A stretch of DNA of 64,000 nucleotides from Cynocephalus volans (taxonomy: Eukaryota; Chordata; Mammalia; Dermoptera; Cynocephalidae): NCBI RefSeq assembly GCF_027409185.1, contig NC_084478.1:80459624-80523623 (forward strand), given 5' to 3'. The translations under genes were made by a program, and so were the position numbers. Numbering within the stretch: the first letter of the stretch is position 1; each line of letters opens with the position of its first letter. The notes under the pieces are model-generated. The model did not search any database. It had not been told where the DNA came from and saw only the letters and a program-made list of their open reading frames with translations. Shown here in pieces: positions 50,583-63,656 of the stretch.

Positions 50583-50780
50583 TTGCCGTGTGCTAGCTGT
50601 TGCTCTAGGTGCTTTCTCCGACACTGCCTCATTCCAGCCACACAACTCCCTTGTGAGGCGGGGGTTGTCCCCATGGATGATTCAGAAGGGGAAAGGCCTC
50701 TGCAAGCACAACGAGTAAGGGAGGCTGGAGGATTGAACCTATGGCCATCTGACTCTCCTTTTACCATTTGTCACGCTGCC
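50583..50780 (-). repeat. MIR SINE, antisense
   Basis: CCGTGTGCTAGCTGTTGCTC, CTTGTGAGGCGGGGGTTGTC and GAGGATTGAACCTATGGCCA follow the antisense MIR order. Confidence 0.65.
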
Positions 50781-51425
50781 TTCAGTTTCTCTTAAATGGA
50801 TAAACTATGAAATATTCATGTAGTGAAAAACAAATGAACTAAAGCTACATATTTTTTAGTAACCATCTTTACAGTGCCTAAAGCTACATGTTTTAACATG
50901 GATATATCTAGAAAAGCCAATGACCCATGGTGGAAGAGGCAGTTATGGAACATCGGGTATGATTTGACACCACTTATGTAAGTTCTAAAAAACACCACAA
51001 AAAAGCAGTACCATATTGTTTTGGATATGGCTGTTTGTTTTCCAAGTTTAAAACAGGGACTGGAGACACTAGTTCATGGGCTGAGAAGGGGAATGGGGTT
51101 GGGGACTACATAGGGACCTCCCAATTTGAAGGAAAAGCTGTCAGACAGAGGTGACTCTCCTTGCTCTGAAACTGCTTGTCTCCAGCAGTGTTCAGGTCAG
51201 AGAGAACTGAGGGTCTAGAGAAGGTCAGGAGCACTGCAAGTGGAGGGGACTAGGAGTATTCCAGAAGCCAGGTCAGTTAGGATGAGTAGGACTTGGCAAG
51301 TGACTGCCTACGGCAGTAGAAAAGGGATGGGAACTGGGGCCACGGTCTCCCCAGGCCGTTCAGGGAAGAGGTTTGAGTTCACTGGGCTTCTGCAAATGAG
51401 AAAGGACCACAAAAAGCTACATTTG

Positions 51426-51595
51426 GGGCTGGCCCGTGGCTCACTCGGGAGAGTGTGGTGCTGATAACACCAAGGCCACGGGTTCGGATCCCTATATAGG
51501 AATGGCCGGTTAGCTCACTGGGAGAGCATGGTGCTGACAACACCAAGTCAAGGGTTAAGATCCCCTTACTGGTCATCTTTAAAAAAAAAAAAAAA
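51426..51595 (+). mobile_element. CYN-type SINE, dimer
   Basis: GGGCTGGCCCGTGGCTCACT head, CCCTATATAGGAATGGCCGG joint, second unit with GGAGAGCATGGTGCTGACAA and a long A-tail. Target duplication AAAAAGCTACATTTG (one base lost on the right) at 51411-51425 and about 51596-51610. Confidence 0.92.
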
Positions 51596-52044
51596 AAAAA
51601 ACTACATTTGCTCATTTTAAAGGACTGTCTTGTACACTGCAGTTATGTTCTTCATCTCGTTTGGTATTAAAAGGACCTTTTCTTTATGAAATGATTGTGA
51701 AAATAGATGGTGGTTTTGGAAATACCTTGTGTTGGCAGAAGTTGACAACCCAATGTGGGTCCTCCAGATATACATGGAAATGTTACCGGTTCATGCATGA
51801 TACAAAGATCTAGGGATCCCTGGTCTCCTTCCTGTGCTCCAGTCTCCTCATTTATCGCCTGGGGATGATGGTTCACCTTCCCGGGTTGCTGGGAAGGAGA
51901 AGTGAGAGGTGAGGGCAGGAGCTTTGGAAAGGTGCAGAGAGCTTTCTTTCTGAGTCCTGACATCCAGGTATGTGAGCTGGACCCTGATGGGGCAGCCTGG
52001 GCTGTGGGGATGGGCTGCTCTCGCTGTTCCCGGGGGGGAACATG

Positions 52045-52200
52045 CTGAACTTGCCTGGGCTCCAGCCCTGACTCCACCTTGATTGAGCTGTGAGACTGCG
52101 GGCAAATTACATAACCCTGTTGAGTTGGTTTCCTCAGCGGGGTTGTTACGAGATGATCAAGGCTGTAGGCTCCTAGCACAGGGCCCAGGGCTTAGTAGGA
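52045..52200 (+). repeat. MIR SINE
   Basis: CCAGCCCTGACTCCACCTTG, GACTGCGGGCAAATTACATA and CCTAGCACAGGGCCCAGGGC in MIR order. Confidence 0.7.
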
Positions 52201-52404
52201 GCACAGCTGAGAATGCTCAGTGAAAGGGATATTGGCTACAAACCTAGAGCCACTGCGAGCCTTATGTGTCAGGGGAGCCCGCCACAGATGGTGGTGCCTT
52301 GTGGGACGTGCAGGCAGGACTTGCCCAGAGGACTGGTCCTCCAGAAGGGCTGTCCCTTGCCATAGTTGGGGGCAGGGATCGCCAGTCCTAGCCGAATCCT
52401 CTGG

Positions 52405-52560
52405 CTGCCCAGCTATGTAATCCAGGGCAAATCATTTCATCTCTCTGCCTCAGTTTCCTCATCTGAAAAGTGGGGCTAAGGATAGCATGCATTTGATAGG
52501 GTTCCAAACGATCCATGCAGAATGTTTCTGGTGCAGGGTAGGTGCCCAGTGAGCAGCAGC
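52405..52560 (+). repeat. MIR SINE
   Basis: CCAGGGCAAATCATTTCATC, CTCTGCCTCAGTTTCCTCAT, CTGAAAAGTGGGGCTAAGGA: clear MIR core. Confidence 0.75.
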
Positions 52561-55084
52561 CTCCTCCCCTTCTAGAAACTTTGCAAACCAGCCCCTCCCA
52601 TGCCTCAGATGGCAGGTCTGTGGGGGGCTTCTGTCCTCCTTCACAGCTGAGATGCCTCGGAAGTTCCCTATGTCATGGGGCTGAGCCAAGCCCTTTTCTG
52701 GTCCCAAGCAGCCCCCAGACCAGGTCAAAGCCAGGCCCAGCGGTTGGAGAAAGCTGCCCAGCCCAGGGCCTCCTGCTCCTGCACTCCAGAGCAGCGGCGG
52801 GGAAGCCTGAGGAGGAAGTTAGTCAGAGCGAAGCGCTCAGGGCCCCACCTGTGGTCAAGGTGTGAAATGTGCACCTGGCTCTTTCTGCCACCCCTCCCCC
52901 TGTTTTTTTTCTTTCTTTCACACCTCTGGGCTGTGGTTTGGGGAGATGGAAGGCTCAGAGGTCTGAACCCTGGGCCTAGTCCCTCACAGGAAGGAGGCCC
53001 CCACGGCTGTCTGCCGGGCAGCCAGCGGGGAGAACGGCCATTTCCTCCTCCCCTTCTCCGAGTCTGCCGCCTTGCAACCTCTCTGGCAGCTCCTCAGAAT
53101 GTCTCTTGGAGCCCTGCTCCAAAAGCCCAGGCTGTCAGGGGATCAGGCTTGGTCAGGCCAGCGGTTCCTGTGGTGAGCCTTTCTTACACAAAATGAGGCT
53201 GGAACGCACATCTGCCCCAGACACGTGCTGGGACTCCGGCCTCCTCCTGCCGGCCCCAAAGTTCCCAAGGGAAGGGGAGCTCAAGTCACAGGGAGGCCCA
53301 GGGACTGGGGACTGCCTCTTCCTCTGCCCTTTGTCCTGCAGCTCTGAGCCCTCCTGGGGGCAAGCCCTTTCTGAGTGCCAGGGCCACAAGCTGGGGCCTA
53401 GGGAAGCCAGGGGATGGGACAGGCAGCCCCAGCCCAGGAGGGCGAGTTCCCAGAGCTGTGGGTGGGGTCACTCAATCTTTTGGGGACTGGAGAAGGCCTC
53501 ACAGAGATGAGTTTGAGCTGGGTCTTTGAGGACGAGGATGTTGCTGCTGCTTATCAGGTGACAAAGGGAGACAAGGCAATTCAGGCTGTGGGAACACCAG
53601 GTGCTAGACAGGAAGTAAGGAAGAGCTTGTCACCCCAGGGGCAGTGGGTCTGGTTGGAACAGAAAGTTCTTGTGAGAACAGAAGGATAGAGGGGGTGGGG
53701 CTGAAAATCCCACCCCTCTAATCTGGCCTTGGTCTTTCTGGTGACCAGCCCCCATCTCAAATCTACCTAGGGGCTGCCAGCCACCAGTCAACTCATTAGC
53801 ATACAAAAAGACACTTATCACTTCGAAGATTCCAAGGATTTTGGGAATTGTATGCCAGGAAACAGGATGAAGGCCATGTATATATTTCACAATATCACAA
53901 GAAGTAAAGGGGCAACATGTCTGCCCCGAACTTTCATATGACTTGGAAACCAAACAGGCAGAGTGGGAGAGGTCGCGTTGAATGGGGCCACATGCGAATA
54001 CCTGATGAGATGGGGAAAAGGCATAAGGGAGTTCTTCGTACTATTCTTGCAACTTTTGATGTTTTGAACTTTTTGCAAGTTTGAAGTTACAGCAAAATAA
54101 AAGTTACCAAAAGAATCTCATGCAGGATAGTTTGGTGTTGGATGCTATTCCCAGGATCCGCTTAGAGGCCGAGGCTGCCTGGGAACAAATGCTCCCCGGC
54201 TGTGGCCTCTGGCCTCACCCCAGGGAAGCACTGCTCCCACCTCAGCACGTCACCTCTCCTTCCTGCGGCTCCACTTCGTGCTTCCGGGCTCCCGGGCTTC
54301 TTCCCCTTTCCCACTGTCTGGCTACCTCCAGCCTCTCAGCCCTGAGTTCCTCCCAACTCGCCCTGCAGCCTTTTGAATCAGCCGCCTGCCACCAGCTTCG
54401 AGGCTCCTTCTCCAGGCCACTCAGGGCCCCTCTAAGAATATAGGTTGTGCCCGAGGCTCTCAAGGTGATCCCTCCATCCTTAGCTCAGACTGGCTGAATA
54501 GAAGGATTTGGGCTCGTGTCCTTCAGAGGGTGTCATCAGCTGAGAGCCTGAAGTTCTTTTTCTCAAAATGAAGTGGGCCTGAAAAGCTGGGTGAATCCCC
54601 TGCCAGGAAAGCCGCCCTCCCTGAGGAGCAGGTAGTCTGGGCTGGACGTGGGCTCCCATGAAGAGGAAAAGTCACACTCAGCCATCCGTGGTGCCCACCC
54701 GGAAGGTACTCCATTGAGCAAAAGCTGCTGACTAATGTCCCTCCCTGGGTCCTTGGTTTGTAAAGTACCCAGTGCTGCTTTAAGCTGCCCTCTCAGGACC
54801 CTGCACAGGGCTCCTTGCTAGTGGGCCTGACTCTGGGCCTAGACTATCTGGCCTTCTGGAAAATTCCTCAACTAGCCAAAACTTATTTCCTACAATCCCA
54901 ACAGGGTGTGGTGTTGGCCTTGGGGCTTTGTCCACATGCCCTGTGGAGGGCTGCCATGGCCCAGCCCCTGACTCCTGTCAGAGTTATGCACATATTTCTC
55001 CGACTAGGCAGAGTCATCTGTGCTGGCACAGGCATCAGTGCTGATCCAGCCAGAGCCGAGCTGGCTCTATGTGAGACAGAACAG

Positions 55085-55262
55085 TGGAGTGGATAAGCAT
55101 GCGGACTCTGGGGCAGGCTGTCTGGATCGGGTTCCTGGCCCTGCCATTTACTAGCTATATGACCTTGGACAGGCTATTTCACCTCTCTGGGCTTCTGTTT
55201 CCTCCTCTGCATTAAAAGAGTCAATATGCTCAGAACAATGCCTGGCACTAGTCAGCGCTAGA
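55085..55262 (+). repeat. MIR SINE
   Basis: CTGGATCGGGTTCCTGGCCC, GACCTTGGACAGGCTATTTC, ACAATGCCTGGCACTAGTCA in MIR order. Confidence 0.8.
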
Positions 55263-55754
55263 TATGAATTGTTAGCTGCCCCCCTCCCCCTGCTGTGGCT
55301 GCTGTGGTCCCCCAGGGCTGAACACACCCATGGGGGCAGCTTCATTTGCATCCAGGTACCACACACCCAGAACTGGAAAGTCTAAGCCTTGGCCCTGGGT
55401 GAGTTTCAGAATTGGACAAAGCCCTGACACCTTTGGCTGTGGGGCCTGAATGCCAGTTTGAGTCCAGTGCCTACGTCTCCATGGAGAACAGGGTGGGGTC
55501 CCTTCCAGATGCAGTGCCCTGCTGGGTGGGCTGTCCACTCTGAGCTGCGGGTGTGGTATGGCCTGGGCCCAGAAGCTTGACCTTGCCTCTGGGGGTCAGG
55601 ACTTAAAAGGAGCTAGAGGAGCCACCAAACTGAAAACACGCTCTCCCCTGTGGTACTCATTAGTTCCACACTCACAGAATCGCCGATTAATCGCTGACCC
55701 TGCCGAAATGTCTGGAGATGAGCCGACAGATGGGCGGCCACAACAGTATTATCA

Positions 55755-55995
55755 GCAGCCTTTGCGTAGCACTTACTATGTGCCTGATACTATTTGAAGT
55801 ACTTTTACACATACGTATCCTCATAAAACCTCCTTAAGATAGGTTCTGTTTTTATTCCTCTTTTAAAGATGGGGAAACAGACTCAGAGAAGTTAAGTAAC
55901 TTGCTCCAGGTCAAACAGCTCATATGTGACAGAACCTGGATTTCAAACCAAGCTCTCTGTCCTCAAAGTCCATATTCTTAACCACCCTGCTCTAC
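55755..55995 (-). repeat. MIR-type SINE, antisense
   Basis: CACTTACTATGTGCCTGATA, GATGGGGAAACAGACTCAGA, GTTAAGTAACTTGCTCCAGG, AACCTGGATTTCAAACCAAG: full antisense MIR/MIR3 order. Confidence 0.8.
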
Positions 55996-56015
55996 TTTAT
56001 CTGGGAATATATTCT

Positions 56016-56071
56016 TTTTTTTTTTTTTTTTTTTTAAAGATGACCGGAAAGGGGATATTAACCCTTGTCTT
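56016..56071 (-). mobile_element. CYN-type SINE, 5'-truncated
   Basis: Only the 3' end (AAGATGACCGGAAAGGGGAT on plus) plus tail, between target duplications GGAATATATTCT at 56004-56015 and 56072-56083. The clean duplication shows truncation at insertion. Confidence 0.82.
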
Positions 56072-57591
56072 GGAATATATTCTACCTTGTGAATACCTTC
56101 CTGCTCACAGTAGGATTTGAAAAGGCCATTATGTGAACTCACTGGGGGCTGGGCCTGGCGTGGGGCTGCTCATTATGCAAATCCCTGGTGCAAGGACTGG
56201 GGCGAAACCAAGGCAGGGCCTTCCTGGAACAAGGGGGTGCCTGAGGCATCCCGCTGTTGGTGCCAGGACAGAAGAGGAAGGACGAGAGGTCTAGGAGTCA
56301 GGAACTGGAGGTGGTTACCAAGGAAACCAACACTGTGGTAAAGCTCAAAGCTGAGCTTGTCTGGTTCTATGGGGAAAAAAAAAGCAAATGATATTTTTAA
56401 AAATTCAAGATTTTTTGGAGGATGGCTTTGAACAAACCCTCCGTGGAACTCAGAGGAATTTTTAGCATATTTGCTAGTGAATAGTGGTCTTTCATCTGAC
56501 TACCCAGAGTATTTATAAATTACTGCAGCTTATAACATAGCTAGAGAAGTGCTTGAGTATGAAGAGGCATGGGGCAGGGGCTGGGCGAGGAGGAAGGCTG
56601 CGGTGGGGGTAGGGAAAGTGAGTCCGGAAGAGGGGAGATGGTTTGGGGGTAGGTAGGTGTGGGGAGGCCAGTTAGAGGCCGGGAGGGTGTTAGCTGAAGC
56701 GGGGGTAGCAGGGGTGGCAGGGAGGGGAGAGAGAAGGTGATTCAGAGCTGAATACACAGGATCGATTGGCCACCCCAGCCCGTCTGCCTCCCACGGGTCT
56801 CCATCCATCTTGGCCATGAGGAAGGCATCCACTGTGGCCCATCAACTTGCCCTCTGGCCCTCATACCAGGTCTGGGAAGTCCTGCTTAAATAAAAAGAAT
56901 CTGTTTAGCTTCATTAAATTCCAATTTATGTGAAAAGGATCCTTTACTTTCTCACAAAAGACCCATTACTGTTACTATCATTATCCCAAAACTCAAGTTG
57001 TCTGCAGGACACGCTTTGGCAAACACCAGCCCAGAGAACAGAGGCTGTTCTCCTGGCCTGGCCCATTAAGGCCTCCAGTGATCTGGCCCCAGCTGCCTGC
57101 CCCGCCTGATTCTCTACTCTGCTTTGTGCAGACTGTATTCTAGCTAAACTGGGCCACCTGCTGTTGCAAGCCTGCCCCAAGTTTCCATCACTTGGCTCAT
57201 CTCTCTGCCCAGGACCCACCCACCATCCAGGACTCAGAGATGCAATTCAGAGCCATGAAGTCATAAAAAGCCCCTTTAGCTGGACTCTGTGGTTCTGCCT
57301 GAGGACCCCAGGTAATGGGGCAGGATAGAAAGGAGAGGTGAGGAGACCCAGAGGAGGAAGCAGAAGTTTCAGTACCCTGTGCCTGCCTTCCGAACATAGA
57401 AATAGGTTGAAGCAATTCTGCAAGGCAAGTCTCTGACTAGAAGTATTGTTTGCCATCTGATCTCCTGCCTCCAGCCTTCTCACTCTCGGAATCATTGATT
57501 CCACTGAGAATTAGTGAACAGATGTAGAAAGGCCAAGACAGGCTCTGGAGGATTTCAATGGGAGTCCAGCTAGGTACAGGAATCACATAGC

Positions 57592-57830
57592 ATGGTAGTA
57601 GTAAATGGACTTTGGTATCAGATTGGCCTGGGTTTCAATCCTACATTGGCCACATAATAGCTGTGTCATTTGGGCAACTCATTTCACTTCTCTGAGCCTC
57701 AGTTTCTTCATCTGCAAAGTGGAGATAATACCTACTCTACATGACAAGGATTAAACGGTTGTTGAGAGGCTTACATTAGCTTGATTTAGGTAAATTATCT
57801 AGTGAAATGCCTGGCCTTCTCTGATCACTA
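57592..57830 (+). repeat. MIR SINE
   Basis: GGCCTGGGTTTCAATCCTAC, TTGGGCAACTCATTTCACTT, CTGAGCCTCAGTTTCTTCAT. One of the most complete MIRs here. Confidence 0.85.
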
Positions 57831-57839
57831 ATTCTAAAA

Positions 57840-58055
57840 TATCCAAGCCCTCAATTCCTCTCCATCCCTTTAGCCCATTTTATATTGTTCATAGCATTCA
57901 TCGCCACCTGCTATTTATTTGCTTATTTGTTTATTGACTGATTACTCCACTGGAATATACTTTTCACAAAAGATACGATTTTGATTCATTAAATCATTAT
58001 ATCCTCAGTGCCTTGAATAGTTCCTGACATACAGTAGGTGCTCATTCAATTAAAA
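57840..58055 (+). repeat. L2 3' end
   Basis: TTCATAGCATTCATCGCCAC, CACTGGAATATACTTTTCAC, TGACATACAGTAGGTGCTCA: L2 terminus, then an A-run. Confidence 0.75.
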
Positions 58056-58377
58056 AAAAAAAATTATTTATTTAAATATTCAGTAAATAAACCTTTATTG
58101 AATGAGTTGAAAAATGAATGAATAGTAGGTTCTAAAAGGGTAACTATATGATGTAGGTATAAGTCTTGATGTAACTCTCATGCATAAAGGTCATGTGTGC
58201 ACACACCCTGCAGTGTTTGGGAGTTTGGTTTGGCCAGCTAGTGTGTGACCTAGTCAGGGTGTGTTCTGGGGAGCACTTGTCCCTGGACCTATGTTTGGGA
58301 AGCAGTGATCATTAGCATAAGAAAATTTTCAGAAAGCTCTGCCTTAAAGACAGAGTTACCAAACTCATTTGGTCACT

Positions 58378-58845
58378 GTATTAGCTTCTTAAGGTTGCCA
58401 TAACAAATCACCACAAACATGGAGGCTTAAAACAGCAGAAATTTATTCTCTCACAGATCTGGAGGCCAGAAGTCTAAAATCAAGGAGTCAGCAGGGCTCA
58501 TTCCCTCCAGAGTTTCTAGGGGGAAATCTGTTCTTTGTTTCTTCCAGCTTCTGGTGGCTGCTGGTGTTGCTTGGCTTGTGACTGAGTCACTCCAGTCTCT
58601 GCCTTTGTGGTTGTCACATGGCCTCTCTCTCTTCTGTGTCTAGTCTTTCTCTGTCTCTTATAAGGACCCTTGTGATGTCATTTAAGGCCCACCCAGATAA
58701 TCCAGGATAGTCTCCTCATCTCAAAATCTTTAACTTAATTACATCCATAAAGACCCTTTTTCCAAATAAAGTGACATTCACAGGTTCTGGGGATGAGGAC
58801 TGGACATATCTTTGGGAGCCATTATCAGCCAAACCGTCACTAACT
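58378..58845 (-). mobile_element. MLT1-like MaLR LTR
   Basis: Antisense order: CTGTATTAGCTTCTTAAGGT, AACAGCAGAAATTTATTCTC, TGGAGGCCAGAAGTCTAAAA, CTTATAAGGACCCTTGTGAT, CCAAATAAAGTGACATTCAC. Better preserved than the copy at 45.9 kb. Confidence 0.7.
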
Positions 58846-58941
58846 CCTCTACTTTTCACAACTCCCCTACTGTCACTGCAGTATATATTTTGAGAAATGG
58901 TGACTTGAGGAAAATGGACTCTTAGAAAGAATGCGGATGGA

Positions 58942-59039
58942 GGGGCTGGCCGGGTAGCTCAGAGCACCACCTAATAACACCAAGGTCAAAGGTTTGGATC
59001 CCTCCTGTACCAGCCAGCTGCCCCCCACCCAAAAAAAAG
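58942..59039 (+). mobile_element. CYN-type SINE, diverged monomer
   Basis: GGGGCTGGCCGGGTAGCTCA head close to tRNA-Ile, AACACCAAGGTCAAAGGTTT, CCTGTACCAGCCAGCTG end, A-tail. A part of the D arm is missing. Confidence 0.78.
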
Positions 59040-60525
59040 AGAACGGGGATGGAGATGGGAATAGAGTACAGGAAAAAACAACTTCTTGAAAATTTAAAAG
59101 AATACCACAATTGTTAGGCTTGCCTCAAGAGGGGCCAGATATTGACCACTCTCTCCTGCTAATTCCTTTTGTGTGTCAAGGACTGGGACTCACAGCATAC
59201 AAAGACATAAAGAGGTAATTATGCCTGATGGAGAGTAATGACTACACTGTGCTTTTCATTTAATTAGGCCGGGGAGGGTGTCCGGGTATGGGTGGTTTTC
59301 AAGAGCTCTCCAGGTAACTGTCTATATCAAGAGTAGAAAACCACTAGACATAGTGTTGAGGCAATGAGAATTTCAAAACAGCTGCTAATGATTATCTTTA
59401 AGAGCACTAACAAGGTTCATAATGTTGACATCAATAATTAACATTCTTGACTTTCTCAGTGAGATAATAACAAATGTGAGAGAGCCAGGAACTCTTCTTT
59501 GTCACCAAGGAGAAGGTGCTTAGCAAGTGCGAAGTACAGCAAAAGCCACAAGAGAAAAAGTGTCGCTGGAACCACTGATGTTCAACATCCTCAGCCCCTA
59601 GGTGGCAACTACAGGACCAGAGGAGGTGGGGATGTAGGGGACCAGCACAGAGCTGCCGAGAGTTGCCTGGAAAAAGAAAGAGATTTTGGTGTTGTTTTAA
59701 AAAGGAAAGCCCTTGGCCTGGGCCCAGTGGTCAGCAGCCTCTATTCCATGCTGCCCCAGGAGGACCGGGGCACCCCTGCCATGACTGCTGAGGCTGGAGG
59801 GGGCTATGCAGCAGCTCTCTGCTGGCTCTCTGCAAGAGAAGTTGACCTTAAGCATGGGCTGAACCTATTTGTGCCAAAGTATTAAATGTACATGTGAGGT
59901 TCAAGCTAACTAGTATGAAGCCTCACAAAGGACTGACAAACCTTTTTGAGGCTGGTGCTTCCAAAAAGGAATACTACTTCCTTTCTCTACTGGGTCTTAA
60001 CCAGGGCTTTCCTAGCCACTGTCTCCCTAAGCCTCCCAGTTCCCTGGGGAGGTAAGTCCAGCAGACTTTATTATTATTTTTTGCCATTTTTTAAACTGTG
60101 GTAAAATATACATGACATAAAACTTACCATTGTAACCATTATTTTGGACAAGGAATCACAGACATATTTTAGTGACAGGCAACGTATTCTTCAGATATAG
60201 AATATCATATTTAAACTCAAAGTCCCAAGTCAAACAATTTCAGTATATTGAAAGGATAAAATGGAATGATGGCTTTGAAGGTGCTTTTTGTAAACTTTAA
60301 AATTCTAGATTATTTTGAATAATTATAAATATCAGGAAGAATATGCTATTAAATTTTATGTCTGAGTTTTGGCCTTCTTTTCCCACATTTATGGGGTGGG
60401 ATAAGAACCATATGTCAATGCAGAATCAGACTCTTTGTTTTGAGTCATTTAAGTTACACACGTTATTTTAATATATGTGTGTTTACTTTGGCAGCCAGCA
60501 TGCAATTTTTAAAATTTGTGGTAAG

Positions 60526-60643
60526 TGGGCGGGCCCGTGGCTCACTTGGGAGAGCGTGGTGCTGACAACGCCAAGTCAAGGGTTGAGATCCCCTTACCAG
60601 TCATCTTAAAAATAAATAAATAAAAATAAAATAAAATAAGATG
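60526..60643 (+). mobile_element. CYN-type SINE, monomer
   Basis: GGGCGGGCCCGTGGCTCACT head and CCCCTTACCAGTCATCTTAA end, tail (TAAA)n. Target duplication AAATTTGTGGTAAG at 60512-60525 and 60644-60657. It inserted into the L1 remnant. Confidence 0.9.
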
Positions 60644-60649
60644 AAATTT

Positions 60650-61135
60650 GTGGTAAGGTACACATAACTTAAAATTGACCATCTTAACCATTTTAAGTGT
60701 ACAGTTCAGTGGCATTAAGCACATTCACAGTGCTGCACAACCATCACCGCCATCCACCTCCAGAACACTTTCCATCTTGCAAAGCTGAAACTCTGCACCC
60801 CTTAAACACTAACTCCCCATCCCCCTTCCCTCCAGCCCCTTCAATCACCATTCCACTTTCTGTGTCTATAAATTTGACTACTCTAGGTACTTCATATAAG
60901 TGGAATCTGACAGTATTTGTCCTTTTGTGACTGGCTTATTTCACATAGCATTATGTCCTCAAGGTTCATCCATGCTGTAGTGTATGTCAGAGCATCCTTA
61001 CTATTTAAGGCTGTTTAATGTTCCCTTGTGTGGATACACCACATTTTGTTTATCCATTCATCCATCGATGGACATTTGGGTTGTCGTTTCCACCTTTTGG
61101 CTATTGTGAATAATGCTGCTATGAACAGGGATTAT
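60650..61135 (-). mobile_element. Antisense L1 3' end
   Basis: Near-continuous antisense L1M 3' sequence: ACCATTTTAAGTGTACAGTT, CACAACCATCACCGCCATCC, GACTACTCTAGGTACTTCAT, CACCTTTTGGCTATTGTGAA. A further piece of the same kind lies at about 60090-60150. Confidence 0.85.
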
Positions 61136-61231
61136 TATTTTGCAGGAGTGGAAAGTGAGATTTAGGATCACACACCAAATAAGTAGCAGGGCCAGGATTC
61201 TAATGCTGGCTTGACATAAATCCTGTTCATT

Positions 61232-61412
61232 AGGGCCGGCCCGTGGCTCACTCGGGAGAGTGCGGTGCTGATAACACCAAGGCCACGGGTTTGGATCCCT
61301 ATATGTAGGGATGGCCGGTTCGCTCACTGGCTGAGCGTGGTGCTGACAACACCAAGTCAAGGGTTAAGATCATCTTTTTTTAAAAAAATCAATCAATCAA
61401 TCAATCAATCAG

Positions 61413-61443
<31 letters not shown>

Positions 61444-61454
61444 GTCAATCAATC
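61232..61454 (+). mobile_element. CYN-type SINE, dimer with (AATC)n tail
   Basis: Standard head and CCCTATATGTAGGGATGGCC joint. The second unit lacks the usual CCCCTTACCGGT segment (GTTAAGATCATC). The tail has become about 18 AATC/AGTC units (61387-61458). Target duplication AATCCTGTTCATT / AATCCTATTCATT. Confidence 0.88.
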
Positions 61455-63486
61455 AATCCTATTCATTTGCTGGGCAGGGCAGCCCCCAAAGAAACAGTTG
61501 CCATGCTCCCTACCCTTTCACCTCTAATGGCCATCGCTACCCTGTAAGCTGGCCATTCACAATCACAGGGAGCTTGGAATGGGCCCATTTAGTAAAGACC
61601 CTCATAAAGAAATCCTTTTCATCCTGCACAAGTCTCTGGAGCCAGATGCCTGGGCTCCTCTGCTTAGATTACATTTGTGCCAGTTTTTGACTAAAGAAAG
61701 AACAAAAAGGAAGATGTTGGGGTCTCTGTTTATTCCTAATCTGTATCTTGCCTCCTAGTGTTTCTTGACACCCTGGCCCCTGACAGGGCATGTTTATTCT
61801 TAAGCGTCACCACTACAGTCCCCAGTAGGAAGTGGAGGGAGAAAGAAACAGGCAAGCTCCTGCTTGGAATTTTCTGTCCAGGCTAGGTCTAAGAAGGCGG
61901 TTTCTTACAAGCTTTATGGCCCTCACTGCCTCCACTCCTCCCTGCTGCTACCAGACATGCAGAAAGCAAAAACCTTGCCAAAGCTTTGCATGCCAGTTTT
62001 GAAAACTCCTTTGCATCTAAGTGGATGAGCAAAGTCCTGACGGTAATCTCACTTTTCTTGCCTGCCTTTAAGGAATGCCAGCCCTTCCCACAAGCACAAA
62101 AGTTACAGGAATCAAAATTCTGTAAGGACTGGCTTTAACCTTTAAGAGGCACTTCAGTTACAAGCCACACTCCATTTGGTGTTTCAGCTGCACCATAATC
62201 CAGGAGGTGCCTCTCACCAGTCCAAGCTGAGGAGTGCAGGAAGGAGTAAAAGCAGCAAACCCACAACTGAGAGTAAATCCAAGTGTCACAGCGAGTGCTG
62301 GAAAGGAGCAGGGTATCTCCTTGAAGATGCTCCTGTGGAGAAGCAGGCTGATGCTCGGGCAGGCAACAGCCATGCCCCTCCCGCCTCTTTCCAACTGGAA
62401 ATGCTTTCTTCCACAACAGAGGTTGGAAATGCCAGATACTTTCCCAGCCTCCCTTGCAGGTAGGAGTAGCCATGTATGATGACTGAGTTCTGGACAATGA
62501 TACCTAAGGGGAAATCAGCTAGAGGGCTTTGGGGAAAGGGTTTCCTGTCTTAAAAAGAGAAATAGAGAAACACTTTCCTCTCTTCCCTTAGCTTCTTGTC
62601 TTTGGACGTGGCTGTATGAAGCAGCTATCTTACAACTGTGATGTGACAAACCTGAGGACAAACATCAACATGCTTAGCAAAACTGAAGGACAGAAAAAGT
62701 CTGGGGTCCTTGATGAAGTCTTTGAGCTCCTCAGTAAACCGTGGGAACACTCTGGACTTAGGAAATGAGATAATGAAAATCCCCATCACTTACTTGTTTT
62801 ACTTGCAGCCCAAAGCATCCTCACTGGTCTAGTACCCCAGAATAGACCTTGGGAAAGCAGAGGTCAGCTAGAGTCAAGTGAGGCAAAGGGCATGAGGCTG
62901 GGGCCAGAGTCCATGTTGCACAAGTTCTTGCCTGAAGTGAGGAAAGCTCAGGCTCCATCTCTTGTGGCCACAGGAGTAAAGAGGTTGACCAGGAGAGAGA
63001 GATCTTGATAAGACCCAAGTTTGTCAGTCTAGGACAGAGTAGACTTTGCTGTGAAAACAACAAAGAAAAAGCCCCGAACCACAGAGCATTAACAAAACAG
63101 AACTTTATTTCTCACTCATACAAGATGTGCAGCATGGGTTGGCGAGGGCTTGGCTCACTGTAGTCACCCAGGGACTTAGGCTGCTGATGGCCACATCTTG
63201 GCACATGCTCTCATACTCACTGCTGCAGTGGGATGAGGATGAGACAAATTGCACACTGTTTCTTAAATCTTCATTGGTCAAGGCAAGCCTTATGTCCTCA
63301 CCTAACTCCAAAGGCGTGGGGAATGAAGTCCTGCCAGTCTGGAAGGAGGACCTGTTTGTAGATCCAGCAGCTGTCAACGCTCATATCTAGTCAAGACTTG
63401 GCTTTTTAGATGGACTGGAGGGCAAAAAGAGGACATGGATTTATAAGAGCCCATGTGGCCAGGGCCAGAGATGGGACATCTGTTCT

Positions 63487-63656
63487 TTTTTTTTTTTTTC
63501 AAAGATGACCGGTAAGGGGATCTTAACCCTTGACTTGGTGTTGTCAGCACCACACTCACCCAGTGAGCTAACTGGCCATCCCTATATGGGATCCAAACCC
63601 GTGGCCTTGGTGTTATCAGAACCACACTCACCCGAGTGAGCCACGGGCCGGCCCCC
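63487..63656 (-). mobile_element. CYN-type SINE, dimer
   Basis: Two monomers joined by CCATCCCTATATGGGATCCA. Perfect 13-bp target duplication GGACATCTGTTCT at 63474-63486 and 63657-63669. Confidence 0.92.

Noticed and set aside
51667-52179. 170-codon minus ORF
   Set aside because: Overlaps MIR sequence; no homology recognised.
59499-59885. 128-codon ORF upstream of CXCR3
   Set aside because: No recognisable family, no splice or promoter signals, and length is within chance expectation for this composition.
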